Assembly: GCA_963802765.1 (NCBI GenBank)
Contig: CAWDJZ010000018.1
Span: 1-64,000 of the forward strand
Length of the DNA: 64,000 nt
From: Gaiellasilicea sp963802765
Lineage (GTDB): Bacteria > Actinomycetota > Thermoleophilia > Gaiellales > Gaiellaceae
Reading direction: 5' to 3'
Shown piece after piece: positions 36,078-44,618 of the stretch (position 1 is its first letter; the number at the start of each line of letters is the position of its first letter). Made by a program: the position numbers and the translations under genes. The notes below the pieces were generated by a model, which did no database searches, was not told the origin of the DNA, and saw only the letters and a list, made by a program, of their open reading frames with translations.

Positions 36078-37221
36078 AGAAGACGCGCTGCGGAAGCTCG
36101 GGCTCGAATGGGTGCGCGGCCACGACTTCGAGGTCGATCTCGACACCGAGGCCCGGCAGGTCGCTCGGGTAGGCGCGCATGCCGTCCGTATCGATCCGGT
36201 GCGACTCGGTGACGACCTCAGAGCGCCAGGGCACGTCAGCTGTGACCGCCTCGCAGATCACATAGGAGGGCGTAGCCAGCCCGAGCTCGATCGACGCGGC
36301 CGTGGAGACAGGCCCCTGCGGGTTGTGCGGAGCGAGCGCGACGCGGTACGTCTCGGCGAGCGCCGCGATCCGGCGCGCCTCGCTCAGGCCGCCGCAGTGG
36401 GTGATGTCGGGCTGGAGCACGCTGCACGCCCCCTGCTCCAGCAGCTCGCGAAACCCGTGCACGCCGACCAGGCGCTCGCCGGTCGCGATCGGCGTCGAAA
36501 CCGAGCGCTGGATCGCGGCGATGTCGTCCGCCCGCTCCGGCCAGCACGGTTCCTCGAGCCAGTAGAGGCCGAACGGCTCCAGCGCGGCCGCGAAGAGGTG
36601 GCCCATGCGCGGGCTCGGGCGTGCGTGGCAGTCGACCATGAGGTCGATTTCGTCTCCGACCGCGTCCCGCATCGCGGCGACGCAACGCTCCGCGTGCCGG
36701 ACCGGCGCCAGCCCTTCGAGTGGCATCGTCGGCGGCACCGCCATCGTCTTGAAGGCGGTGAAGCCGCTCTCGACCATCGCGCTCGCGAGCTCGGCGAAGC
36801 GCTGCGGCTCGTCGCTCTCGTAGAAGTCCTCCATCCTCCCGCCGCCGAGGTGCCCGTACAGGCGCACGTAGTTGCGGACGCGCCCTCCCCAGAGCTTGTG
36901 GCAGGGCACGCCGTGCACCTTGCCGAGGATGTCCCAGAGCGCGATGTCGATCCCGCTCATCGCGGTTCCGCGCACCATCCCGCTCGCGTGCCAGAAGTGC
37001 TGGCGGAACATCATCTGCCAGAGGTGCTCGATCCGGGTCGGATCCTCGCCGACGATCAGCTCGGCGATGTCCTCGACCGCGCCGACGACAGCACGGGTGT
37101 GCCACTCGAGCGTCGCCTCGCCCCAGCCGTGGAGCCCCGGCTCGTCGGTGACGACGCGGACGAACACCCAGTTCCGCATCCGCGCGTGGCAGACGTGCGT
37201 CTCGACGGCGGTGATCTTCAT
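36049..37221 (-). CDS. Enolase-superfamily acid-sugar dehydratase (galactonate/mannonate dehydratase-like)
   Basis: 390 residues. MKITAVETHVCHARMRNWVF begins the capping domain. Barrel ligands are LMVDCHARPSPRMG (Asp, with a DgoD-type His), YWLEEPCWPERADD and ATGERLVG. The late His block is VALAPHNPQGPVSTAASIEL, very close to galactonate dehydratases. Mg-dependent syn or anti dehydration of an aldonate is expected. ATGA overlap with the ceramidase-like gene. A paralogue of a related type is at 48315. Confidence 0.85.
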   Translation of the reverse strand: MKITAVETHVCHARMRNWVFVRVVTDEPGLHGWGEATLEWHTRAVVGAVEDIAELIVGEDPTRIEHLWQMMFRQHFWHASGMVRGTAMSGIDIALWDILGKVHGVPCHKLWGGRVRNYVRLYGHLGGGRMEDFYESDEPQRFAELASAMVESGFTAFKTMAVPPTMPLEGLAPVRHAERCVAAMRDAVGDEIDLMVDCHARPSPRMGHLFAAALEPFGLYWLEEPCWPERADDIAAIQRSVSTPIATGERLVGVHGFRELLEQGACSVLQPDITHCGGLSEARRIAALAETYRVALAPHNPQGPVSTAASIELGLATPSYVICEAVTADVPWRSEVVTESHRIDTDGMRAYPSDLPGLGVEIDLEVVAAHPFEPELPQRVFYADGSVGDW

Positions 37222-38588
37222 CTCACGCCGTGGAGCAGCGCGACGCTCTCGTCGACGACGCGCTCGACCTCGCCGCGGTCGACGTTCGAGTTCGTGATCC
37301 CGTAGGCCCAGCGGTAGCGGTCCTGGTCGAGCAGGTCGTCGAGCGCGACACCGTCGAGCAGGTCGAGGTCCTCGCTCGCCGGCAAGTAGCCCGCGTAGTC
37401 GTTGGTGTAGCCGAGCACGAAGGTCGTCTCGAACGGGCTGCCCTCGCGGATGCGGACGCCGCACTCGTTGAACAGCTCGAACGGATTGGCGGCGATCGCC
37501 GCGTCGCCGATTCGAAGCACCTGGAGCTCGGCCGGGACCGGGTCGTCGGGCCGGCGCGCCATATCCGCGTACATCGCGAGCGCGCTCCGCTGGTACAAGG
37601 TCGGGAAGTCCTGGGCCGAGGTTGCGGTGTGGACGTCCTCGCCCCACGCCTCCGGATACTCGGGTTCGGGCTCCTGCGCGAGCTCCGCGATCCGACGCTC
37701 GAGCTCCTCGACGTCCCATGGGATCCGGCGGCGCCTGAGCTCGACTCTGGTCGAGGCCGCCCCGAGCTCCGCCTCGGCGGTCGTCTCGACGCCCTTGAGC
37801 GCCTCGAGCGCGGCCGCGCCGACGGCCTGGCCGAACTCGTCCCTGCTCTCGAAGCTGTGCCTGCGCGCGTCGCGGTTGCCGAACCAGTAGTCCCAGCCCG
37901 CGATGTCGCCGCCGCAGCCCTGGAGGAAGATGCACTCTGCTCCCGGCACTCCGGCCTCGACGGTCTCGCGGAGCGGCCCCGGGAAGTCCGGGTTCCAGAG
38001 CAGGTTCTCGCCACCGAGCAGGGTGGGGTGGCATGCGAAGCTCGCAACGACGGCGATCGCGCTGCCGTCCTCCGAGTCGACTCGGAGGACCGGCACGCTG
38101 TCGTCCACCGGCCGCTCACGGCGGACCCTGTTGACGCTGATCCCGGGTGCGCGGCCGCTGCCCCAGCCGACCCGGGCAGGCTCGCGGCGGCGCCAGGCCG
38201 AGTAGACGGCACCCGCGAGCAGGTCGGGCAGGACGTCGACGTACGGCGCGAACGATCCTGTATCGGCGAGGCCGGCAACGGTGGAGCCGCGCGAGATGCT
38301 CGGTGCGCTGTGGTTGTGCGCGGCGTTCACGAGCACCGCCTGGGGCGGGATCCCGGTCAGCTCTTGCACACGTTCACGGACGGCCGCCGTCATGTCCGCG
38401 CCGGCGAAGACGAGGTCGACCGCGACGATCGCGACCGGGGTGCGGCCGTCGTCGAGGACGAGCGCCTGCGCGATCATCGGGTCGTGGATTCCCTGGGCGA
38501 GGCCGGTACGGGCCGACCAGCAGCCGTGCGGTAGGCCACACGGCGGCGTGATGTCGGCGCGTGCGACGCCGGCGGTGAGGTTGCTCAC
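37218..38588 (-). CDS. Neutral/alkaline ceramidase-like protein (PF04734-type N-terminal domain)
   Basis: 456 residues from GTG 38588 (SD AGAAAGGA). AGVARADITPPCGLPHGCWS is the characteristic opening. VNAAHNHSAPSISRG and VVASFACHPTLLGGENLLWN supply His ligands, and ECIFLQGCGGDIAGWDYW is the zinc and substrate block. No signal peptide, unlike true ceramidases, and it lacks their C-terminal domain, so it is probably a cytosolic amidase on a soluble substrate. A paralogue lies at 46933. Both are next to acid-sugar dehydratases. Confidence 0.8.
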   Translation of the reverse strand: MSNLTAGVARADITPPCGLPHGCWSARTGLAQGIHDPMIAQALVLDDGRTPVAIVAVDLVFAGADMTAAVRERVQELTGIPPQAVLVNAAHNHSAPSISRGSTVAGLADTGSFAPYVDVLPDLLAGAVYSAWRRREPARVGWGSGRAPGISVNRVRRERPVDDSVPVLRVDSEDGSAIAVVASFACHPTLLGGENLLWNPDFPGPLRETVEAGVPGAECIFLQGCGGDIAGWDYWFGNRDARRHSFESRDEFGQAVGAAALEALKGVETTAEAELGAASTRVELRRRRIPWDVEELERRIAELAQEPEPEYPEAWGEDVHTATSAQDFPTLYQRSALAMYADMARRPDDPVPAELQVLRIGDAAIAANPFELFNECGVRIREGSPFETTFVLGYTNDYAGYLPASEDLDLLDGVALDDLLDQDRYRWAYGITNSNVDRGEVERVVDESVALLHGVR

Positions 38589-38601
38589 GAACGGTCCTTT
38601 C

Positions 38602-39498
38602 TCACTCGTGGACGACCAGCTCGCCGTACGCCTCTGGCCGCCGTTTCTTGAGCGCGAACCACGGGTTCTCGCGTGCCTGCTCGAGGAGCACGGGGTCGAG
38701 CTCGACGCTGAGCCACCGGTTTCCCGGACCGAGCTCGGTCCGCGCGAGCATCGACCCGTCGGGCGCGAGGACGTAGGCGCCCCCGACATGGGTGCTGTGC
38801 CCGTCGAACCCGACCATGTCCGAGAAGACGGCGTAGACCCCGTTGTCCCGGGCCAGGAAGTCGTGCAGCCGTGGCGGGCTCGGCCTCTCCTCGAGTAGCT
38901 CCTCCTGAGCGCGCAGGATCTCCTCCTCCGGCAGCTCGCGCCCGCGCCCGTCGAAGGTGATGACGCCGCCGCCCGCGGGCATCGTCCGGTTCGCGTGCGG
39001 AAGCAGGATCACCTCGGCGCCCTTGAGGGCGAGGATCCGCCAGCTTTCGAAGAAGTCGCTGTCGTGGCAGATCGCCGTACCCACGGTGCAGAAGCCGAGG
39101 TCGTAGACCCCCCACTCGTAGGCCTGCCGGAAGCGAAAGAACTCGTCGAAGGAGGCGTGCACCTTGCGCTGCAGTCCGATCAGGCCCTCCGGCCCCACGA
39201 GCGCAGACGTGTTGTAGTGCGTGCCGCGGTAGAGCTCGCAGAACCCGTACGAGACGACGATCCCGCACTTCTTCGCTTGCTCCTGGATCGTGCGGAAGAT
39301 GCGCCCGTCGCGCGGCTCCGCGAACCGCGTCACCTCCGCGCTGCCGTTGTTGCCGGTCACCGAGGTTTCCGGGAAGACGACGAGGTCGCAGCCCGCCTCG
39401 GCCGTCTCGGCGATCAGCCGCACGTGCGTCTCGAGATTGTGCTCGACGTCGAGGTGGCGGACGTCGACCTGGGTCGCAGCGACTGTGCAGCGCTGCAC
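38602..39498 (-). CDS. Nitrilase-superfamily amidohydrolase
   Basis: 298 residues. The catalytic triad is visible: Glu44 in VVFPETSVTG, Lys112 in LQRKVHASFDEF and Cys144 in TAICHDSDFF. It resembles aliphatic amidases or carbamoylases rather than true nitrilases. GTG 39498 overlaps the TAG of the deacylase gene by one base. It lies between a deacylase and the ceramidase-like gene, so amide cleavage in the same pathway is likely. Confidence 0.88.
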   Translation of the reverse strand: MQRCTVAATQVDVRHLDVEHNLETHVRLIAETAEAGCDLVVFPETSVTGNNGSAEVTRFAEPRDGRIFRTIQEQAKKCGIVVSYGFCELYRGTHYNTSALVGPEGLIGLQRKVHASFDEFFRFRQAYEWGVYDLGFCTVGTAICHDSDFFESWRILALKGAEVILLPHANRTMPAGGGVITFDGRGRELPEEEILRAQEELLEERPSPPRLHDFLARDNGVYAVFSDMVGFDGHSTHVGGAYVLAPDGSMLARTELGPGNRWLSVELDPVLLEQARENPWFALKKRRPEAYGELVVHE

Positions 39499-40502
39499 TA
39501 GTCGAGCTCCGACCGGTCGACCTCGCGGGCGACCACGACGATGTTGTCCCCCTGCTCGCAGGTGGCGACCGCGCGGACGACACACACGATCCCGTCGTTG
39601 CGGGCGTAGGCGGTCTCCGCCCCCCGGTCGGGCCGCTCGATGAAGTGGATCCGGCCGACCGGCTGGTCGGCTTCGACGCGGTCGCCGAGGGCGACAAGGG
39701 TCTCGAAGAGTCCGGACTCGGGCGCGAGCACGAAGTTGTCGAGCTCCGTCGCTCTCAGGAACGTCGGTGGAGACTCCCGGCCGACGACCTCGCCCTCGAG
39801 CACACCGACGTGCCGGAGCACGTTCGAGAGGCCGCTCGCCGCGAGCCGGTGGATCTCCGCGGTGACGTGCCCGCCGCCGCCGAGCTCCGTGCTGATGACG
39901 ACCTTGCCCTGACGCTCGGCCTCCCCCACGAGCAGGCCGGTGCCGCCGACGTCCATGTAGACGCAGCACCAGTCGGTGTTCCACGCGACCATCCCGTCGA
40001 CCATCTTCCGCCGCTGCTCGGGATCGTCGACCCAGTGCATCTCGGACCACGGCAGGTGGAGCCCGCCGCGCCCGCCACTGTGGATGTCGACGACGACCTC
40101 CGAGGGCGGGAAGAGCTCGGTCGAGAGGAAGTAAGCCAGCTGCTCGTCCTCCGTGCCCCACGGATCACCCGGGAACGAGCGGTTGAAGTTGATCCCCGAG
40201 GGCCAGGTTCGGGTGTAGGCGCGCGAGGCCTCGGGCGAGGCGCAGGGGACGACGATCACCCGGCCGGTGACCTGCTCCGGCAGGAGCCCGCGGGCAAGAT
40301 TGAGCGCGGCGACCTGGCCCTCCGGCTCGTCCCCGTGCACCCCGCCGATCACGACCACCGTGGGCCCGGCGCCGTTCGCGACGGAGACGATCGGGACCGT
40401 GAGGCGCGACCACTGGTTCGACGAGCGCGGCACCCCCAGCGCGCCGAACTGCTTCCCGTCCGCCGACAGGTCGATCGTGCAGGAGACCCGGGTGTCGCTC
40501 AT
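39498..40502 (-). CDS. AstE/AspA-type metallo-deacylase
   Basis: 334 residues. Zinc motif GVHGDEPEG (His56, Glu59), INFNRSFPGDPWG, VVVDIHSGG and TELGGGGH. It shares the opening VSCTIDLSADGKQFG with the paralogue at 45913 (VSCTIDLSAPGKQLG) and the same RxWPSGINFNRSFPG block, so the two arose by duplication. The MITE at 40509 ends 6 bp upstream of the ATG and no ribosome site is visible there. First gene of a five-gene minus-strand operon. Confidence 0.88.
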   Translation of the reverse strand: MSDTRVSCTIDLSADGKQFGALGVPRSSNQWSRLTVPIVSVANGAGPTVVVIGGVHGDEPEGQVAALNLARGLLPEQVTGRVIVVPCASPEASRAYTRTWPSGINFNRSFPGDPWGTEDEQLAYFLSTELFPPSEVVVDIHSGGRGGLHLPWSEMHWVDDPEQRRKMVDGMVAWNTDWCCVYMDVGGTGLLVGEAERQGKVVISTELGGGGHVTAEIHRLAASGLSNVLRHVGVLEGEVVGRESPPTFLRATELDNFVLAPESGLFETLVALGDRVEADQPVGRIHFIERPDRGAETAYARNDGIVCVVRAVATCEQGDNIVVVAREVDRSELD

Positions 40503-40508
40503 CGCCGG

Positions 40509-40668
40509 ATGGTTGGTCGGTGATTGGCGTGCTTGCGGGGGCGATCCAGACCAAGCTGGGGGCCGCACTCGGCCGCGGCCAAGGCTGGTTGCCTTGGCAA
40601 GGCCGAGGGTGGCTCCCGGCGCCGTGTCTGGGTCGTCACCGCGAGTGCGGTAATTGCCGACCAACCAT
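40509..40668. mobile_element. MITE-like element, copy 1 (160 bp)
   Basis: Perfect 12-bp terminal inverted repeats ATGGTTGGTCGG and CCGACCAACCAT; the similarity extends imperfectly to about 43 bp per arm. It is non-coding and folds strongly, with an inner GCCTTGCCAAGGC stem. About 93 percent identical by eye to copy 2 at 51028-51187 in the opposite orientation. Flanks CCGG and CAGG are only a poor 4-bp duplication. It sits between divergent catabolic operons. Confidence 0.8.
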
Positions 40669-40685
40669 CAGGGCGACTCTAGAGG

Positions 40686-40715
40686 ATTGTTGACAATTTG
40701 GCTATGATCGACAAT
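40686..40715 (+). promoter_or_regulatory. GntR-type operator, site 1
   Basis: ATTGTTGACAAT at 40686-40697 and ATGATCGACAAT at 40704-40715: two similar 12-mers starting 18 bp apart. The same layout recurs at 43453 and 59522. It lies 38 bp upstream of the aminotransferase start. A TATGAT inside it (40703-40708) could be a -10 box. Confidence 0.7.
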
Positions 40716-40752
40716 CGCCTCGCGCGACCTCATCGACGCTGTCGGCAGGGTG

Positions 40753-42084
40753 ATGGTCGACTTCACCCAGATGCAGGCGTTCAGCGAGGACCCGCTGATC
40801 CTGACCGAGGGCGACGGGATCCGGGTGCGGGACGTGGACGGGCGCTGGTACATCGACGGGCTCTCCGGGACGTTCTGCATGAGCCTCGGGCACGGAAACG
40901 CCCGCATCGTCGAGGCCGCGACGAGGCAGCTCTCGCGGCTCGCGCTCGCCGCACCGACGATGGCGACCAGCGACCGAAGCCTCGAGCTGGCGCGCGAGCT
41001 CCTCGCGCTCCTGCCACCCCGGTACACCACCCTCAAATGGGGCAGCGGCGGCTCAGAGGCGGTCGAGGCGGCGATCAAGATGGCGCGCCAGTTCCACCGC
41101 CAGGCCGGCGATCCACGCAAGTACAAGGTGCTCTCGCACTACCGCGCCTATCACGGAGTCACCGGACACGCCCTTGCGGCGAGCGGCTGGCGTGCGAGCC
41201 GAAGCCCGTACGAGCCTCTCGCCGCCGGGTTCGTCCATCTCCACACGCCCGACCCGTACCGCCCGCCCTTTGACGTCGACCCGGCTGACGTCGCCGCAAC
41301 CTACGTACGTCTGGTCGAGCAGGTGATCGAGCTCGAGGGCCCGGAGACGATCGCCGCACTGATCACCGAGCCGATCCTGATGACAGCGGGTGTAGTGATC
41401 CCGCCGGAGGGCTACCTCCCGGCGCTCCGGGACCTGTGCGACCGGCACGACATCGTTCTCGTCTTCGACGAGATCATCACCGGGTTCGGCCGGACCGGAC
41501 ATCTCTTCGCGTCCGAGCTCTTCTCGACCTGGCCGGACATCCTCGTCCTCGGCAAGGGGCTGACCGGCGGCTACATGGCGCTTTCGGCGACGGTGATCAC
41601 AGACCGCATTGCGCAGGCGTTCTGGGGGCCTGCGGGGCTCGAGTTCGCCGCGGGCCACACGTATGCCGGCAATCCCGTCGCCTGCGCCGCCGGGCTCGCG
41701 GCGCTGGAGGAGCTGCGCGAGCTCGATGCGGTGGCGAACTCCGCCGCTCGCGGCGAACAGGGGTTGGCGCGGCTCCGAGCGCTCCAGGCGCGCGTTCCGG
41801 GGGTCGGCGACGTCCGCGGACAGGGCCTGCTGCTCGGCCTCGAGTTCGTGCGCGACCCTGACACGAAGGAGCCGTTCCCCGCAGCGGAGAACGTCGGCAT
41901 CCGGGTGAGAGAAGCTGCCAGGCGAAAAGGCCTGCTCCTCCGCGCAAGCCACTGGATGGCCGTGCTCGCGCCGCCGCTGACGACGACGCCCGAGCAGCTC
42001 GACGAGATGCTCGACATCCTCGACGAGGCGCTCGACGAGGTACTCAGCCCTCGGACCGCGACACCGCAGCCGCTCCGCGCGTGA
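40753..42084 (+). CDS. Class III aminotransferase (omega-amino acid:pyruvate type)
   Basis: 443 residues from ATG 40753 (GTG 40750 is adjacent). SLGHGNARIVEAATRQLSRL, WGSGGSEAVEAAIKMARQFH, the Tyr of SHYRAYHGVTGHAL, LVFDEIITGFGRTGHLF (PLP Asp) and VLGKGLTGGYMALS (Schiff-base Lys). Unlike the GSAM-like paralogue at 44615, it resembles beta-alanine or diamine transaminases. Downstream of operator site 1 and overlapping the decarboxylase-like gene (GTGA), so it probably removes an amino group from an omega-amine in the regulon. Confidence 0.88.
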   Translation: MVDFTQMQAFSEDPLILTEGDGIRVRDVDGRWYIDGLSGTFCMSLGHGNARIVEAATRQLSRLALAAPTMATSDRSLELARELLALLPPRYTTLKWGSGGSEAVEAAIKMARQFHRQAGDPRKYKVLSHYRAYHGVTGHALAASGWRASRSPYEPLAAGFVHLHTPDPYRPPFDVDPADVAATYVRLVEQVIELEGPETIAALITEPILMTAGVVIPPEGYLPALRDLCDRHDIVLVFDEIITGFGRTGHLFASELFSTWPDILVLGKGLTGGYMALSATVITDRIAQAFWGPAGLEFAAGHTYAGNPVACAAGLAALEELRELDAVANSAARGEQGLARLRALQARVPGVGDVRGQGLLLGLEFVRDPDTKEPFPAAENVGIRVREAARRKGLLLRASHWMAVLAPPLTTTPEQLDEMLDILDEALDEVLSPRTATPQPLRA

Positions 42085-43451
42085 CGGGCCGGAGCGCCCG
42101 GGAGGTCGTCGGCCGGGACGGGCCGATCCGGGTCGACGAGGACGGGGTGCTCCGGATCGAGGGCCGGTCTGCGCCCGAGCTGGCAGAGGAGTACGGCACG
42201 CCGCTCTACGTGACCTCCGAAGCTCAGATCAGGGCCAACGTCCGCCGGCTGCGCGAGGCGTTCGAGGCGCGCTGGCCGCGCGTGACGCTGCTCTATGCGA
42301 CGAAGTCGAACGCCAACTTGGCGATCCGGCGCCTGCTGGTCGAGGAAGAGGTGGGAGGCGACTGTTTCGGGCTCGGCGAGCTGACGCTGTCGTTGCGGGG
42401 CGGTGTCGCGCCGGAGCTGCTCGTGCTGAACGGGAGCAACAAGCAGCCGTCGGAGCTGCGCGCCGCCATCGCGGCGGGCGTGACGATCAACGTCGACGAC
42501 CGCAGCGAGCTCGACGCGGTCGCCGCCCTCGCCGAGGAGCTCGGCCGGCCGGCGGACGTCTGCCTGCGGGTCCTGCCCTTCAGCTACGCGGATCCTGCGA
42601 CGCTCGAGCCCGAGCTCGCCGCGATCGCTGCCGACACGAGCCACGACAAGTGGGGGATGGACCGGGAGACGATCGTCGAGCTCGTGCCCGGCGCGCTGGA
42701 GTCTCGGTGGCTTCGCCTCCGCGGCCTTCATCTTCACGTGAGCAGGCTCCGGGCGACTCCCGAGGCCTTTGAGCTCGCCTCCCGCCTGATCGCCACGTGC
42801 ATCGTGGAGCTGCACGACCGCTTCGGGTGGCAGCCCGAGCTGCTCGACTTCGGCGGCGGCTACCCACACGAGCGGGATCCCGAGAGCGGCGCTCCGTCCG
42901 CCAGCCACGCCGTCGGCACTCCCGAGGAATACGCGGAGGCGATCGCTGCGCCGCTGCGGTCGGCGCTTGCGGATCACTCGCTCCACGAGCCCCATCTCGT
43001 GCTGGAGCCCGGCCGGCGTCTCGTCAGCAACGCCACGGTCCTGCTCACCCGGGTCGGCGTCGTCAAGCGCCTGCCGACGGGGAGCACGACGTGGGTCAAC
43101 GTCGACGCGAGCACGAACCATTGCCCGCGTGTGTCGCTCCAGGGCTACTACTACGAGATCGTCCACGCAACGAAGGGGCGCGCCGCCGGCGACGCGGAGG
43201 TGAGCGTCGTCGGGCCGACATGCGTGCCCGACGTCCTTGGCGAGCGGCGGTGGCTGCCCTCACTCGGCCAGGGCGACCTGCTCGCGGTGCTGGACGTCGG
43301 CGGCTACGCGGAGGTGCTCTCGACCCAGTTCAACCTGTTGCCGCGTCCCGCGACCGTGCTCGTCGACGGCGACAACTGCGATGTGATCCGCAGACGCGAG
43401 ACGGTCGACGACCTCTTTGCGACGCAAGCCGTCCCCGCTCGGCTTGCCTGA
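42081..43451 (+). CDS. Fold-III PLP decarboxylase-like protein (diaminopimelate/ornithine decarboxylase family)
   Basis: 456 residues. YATKSNANLAIRR holds the PLP Lys. GLHLHVSRLRATPEAFEL sits where DAP decarboxylases have HxGS, a changed motif. LDFGGGYP, LEPGRRLVSNATVLLTRVG and VVGPTCVPDVL (catalytic Cys region) follow. GTG 42081 overlaps the aminotransferase stop. Lysine synthesis is unlikely from the context; a catabolic decarboxylase or racemase acting with the adjacent transaminase fits better. Confidence 0.82.
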   Translation: MTGRSAREVVGRDGPIRVDEDGVLRIEGRSAPELAEEYGTPLYVTSEAQIRANVRRLREAFEARWPRVTLLYATKSNANLAIRRLLVEEEVGGDCFGLGELTLSLRGGVAPELLVLNGSNKQPSELRAAIAAGVTINVDDRSELDAVAALAEELGRPADVCLRVLPFSYADPATLEPELAAIAADTSHDKWGMDRETIVELVPGALESRWLRLRGLHLHVSRLRATPEAFELASRLIATCIVELHDRFGWQPELLDFGGGYPHERDPESGAPSASHAVGTPEEYAEAIAAPLRSALADHSLHEPHLVLEPGRRLVSNATVLLTRVGVVKRLPTGSTTWVNVDASTNHCPRVSLQGYYYEIVHATKGRAAGDAEVSVVGPTCVPDVLGERRWLPSLGQGDLLAVLDVGGYAEVLSTQFNLLPRPATVLVDGDNCDVIRRRETVDDLFATQAVPARLA

Positions 43452-43452
43452 G

Positions 43453-43482
43453 ATTGTTGACAATCGGGTTATGATCGACAAT
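43453..43482 (+). promoter_or_regulatory. GntR-type operator, site 2, with embedded -10 box
   Basis: ATTGTTGACAAT at 43453-43464 and ATGATCGACAAT at 43471-43482, identical in layout to site 1. TATGAT at 43470-43475 ends 9 bp before the GTG start at 43485, so the transcript may be leaderless. Confidence 0.72.
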
Positions 43483-43484
43483 CC

Positions 43485-44618
43485 GTGAAGATCACCGATG
43501 TCGAGGCCGTCGTCCTGCGGCAACCCTCCGTGAACGAGGGGATTGCGGACGGGAGCCAGGACGACCTCGTCATCCTGGTTCACACCGACGAGGGGATCAC
43601 CGGCATCGGCGAAGTCGACTCGGCACCCGAGGCGGTCGCGGCCCTCGTCAGCGCCCCCGGTTCGCATGCGATCGCGCAGAGTCTGCGCGAGCTGCTGATC
43701 GGGGAGGACCCTTTCGACATCGAGCGGCTCTGGGACAAGATGTACCGCGGCGTCATCTTCATCGGCCGGCGCGGGATCGCGATCCACGCGATCAGCGGTC
43801 TCGACATCGCGCTCTGGGACATCAAGGGGAAGGCGCTCGGCAAGCCGGTGTGCGAGCTGCTCGGCACCGTCGAGCACGACCGGGTCCGCGCCTATGCGTC
43901 CCGGTTGATGCCGGACACGCCCGAGGAGGTCGCCGACGCCGTCTCGGCGCTCCGCGAGCAGGGCTTCACGGCGGTGAAGCTCGGCTGGGGACCGCTCGGC
44001 CAGGATCCCGACCACGACGTCCGCCTCGCCGCCGCTGCCCGCGAAGCGGGCGGCGACGACGTCGAGATCCTGATCGACGCCGGGCTCGGCTACGGCGCAG
44101 ATGCGACTACCGCCATCCGAGTCGCCCGCGAGCTCGAGGAGCTCGGCGTCTACTGGCTCGAGGAGCCGTTCGAGCCGGACGAGTACGAGGCCTATGCCGA
44201 GCTGGCGGACGCGGTCGAGATCACGGTCGCCGCCGGCGAGCAGGACGCAACCCGGTGGGGCTTCCGCGAGCTGATCGAGCGCGGGCACGTCGACCTGATC
44301 CAGCCCGACGTCACTCGCTGCGGCGGGATCACCGAGATGATGCGAATCGCGGCGCTCGCGGAGGAGCACGGGGTCGCGCTGGTTCCACACGCCTGGAAGA
44401 GTGGGATCATCAAGGCCGCCTCGCTGCACGTGAACGCCGTGCTGGCCGGGGCGCTCTTCCAGGAGTACTGCGTTGCAGAGACCGACATCAACACGAAGCT
44501 GACGCACCAGCTGCTGCCGATCGAGGCCGACGGATACGTCGCCGTCCCGACTGCGCCCGGGCTCGGCGTCGATCTCGACGAGGACGTCCTCTCGTCCCTA
44601 CGCGTGGAGGCACGATGA
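43485..44618 (+). CDS. Enolase-superfamily dehydratase (mandelate racemase-like)
   Basis: 377 residues from GTG 43485. AVKLGWGPLGQDPD carries a barrel Lys; metal ligands are in EILIDAGLGYG, YWLEEPFEPDEY and AAGEQDATRWG. DLIQPDVTRCGGITEM and ALVPHAWKSGIIKAASLHVN give the Asp/His dyad of MR-type acid-sugar dehydratases. The stop overlaps the ATG of the next aminotransferase. Closest to rhamnonate/L-fuconate-type enzymes by motif, substrate open. Confidence 0.85.
   Translation: MKITDVEAVVLRQPSVNEGIADGSQDDLVILVHTDEGITGIGEVDSAPEAVAALVSAPGSHAIAQSLRELLIGEDPFDIERLWDKMYRGVIFIGRRGIAIHAISGLDIALWDIKGKALGKPVCELLGTVEHDRVRAYASRLMPDTPEEVADAVSALREQGFTAVKLGWGPLGQDPDHDVRLAAAAREAGGDDVEILIDAGLGYGADATTAIRVARELEELGVYWLEEPFEPDEYEAYAELADAVEITVAAGEQDATRWGFRELIERGHVDLIQPDVTRCGGITEMMRIAALAEEHGVALVPHAWKSGIIKAASLHVNAVLAGALFQEYCVAETDINTKLTHQLLPIEADGYVAVPTAPGLGVDLDEDVLSSLRVEAR

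Noticed and set aside
40690..40708. TTGACA and TATGAT as a -35/-10 promoter pair in operator sites 1 and 2
   Set aside because: Only 7 bp separate the two hexamers, far from the usual 17. The TTGACA is part of the operator box; only the TATGAT could be a -10.
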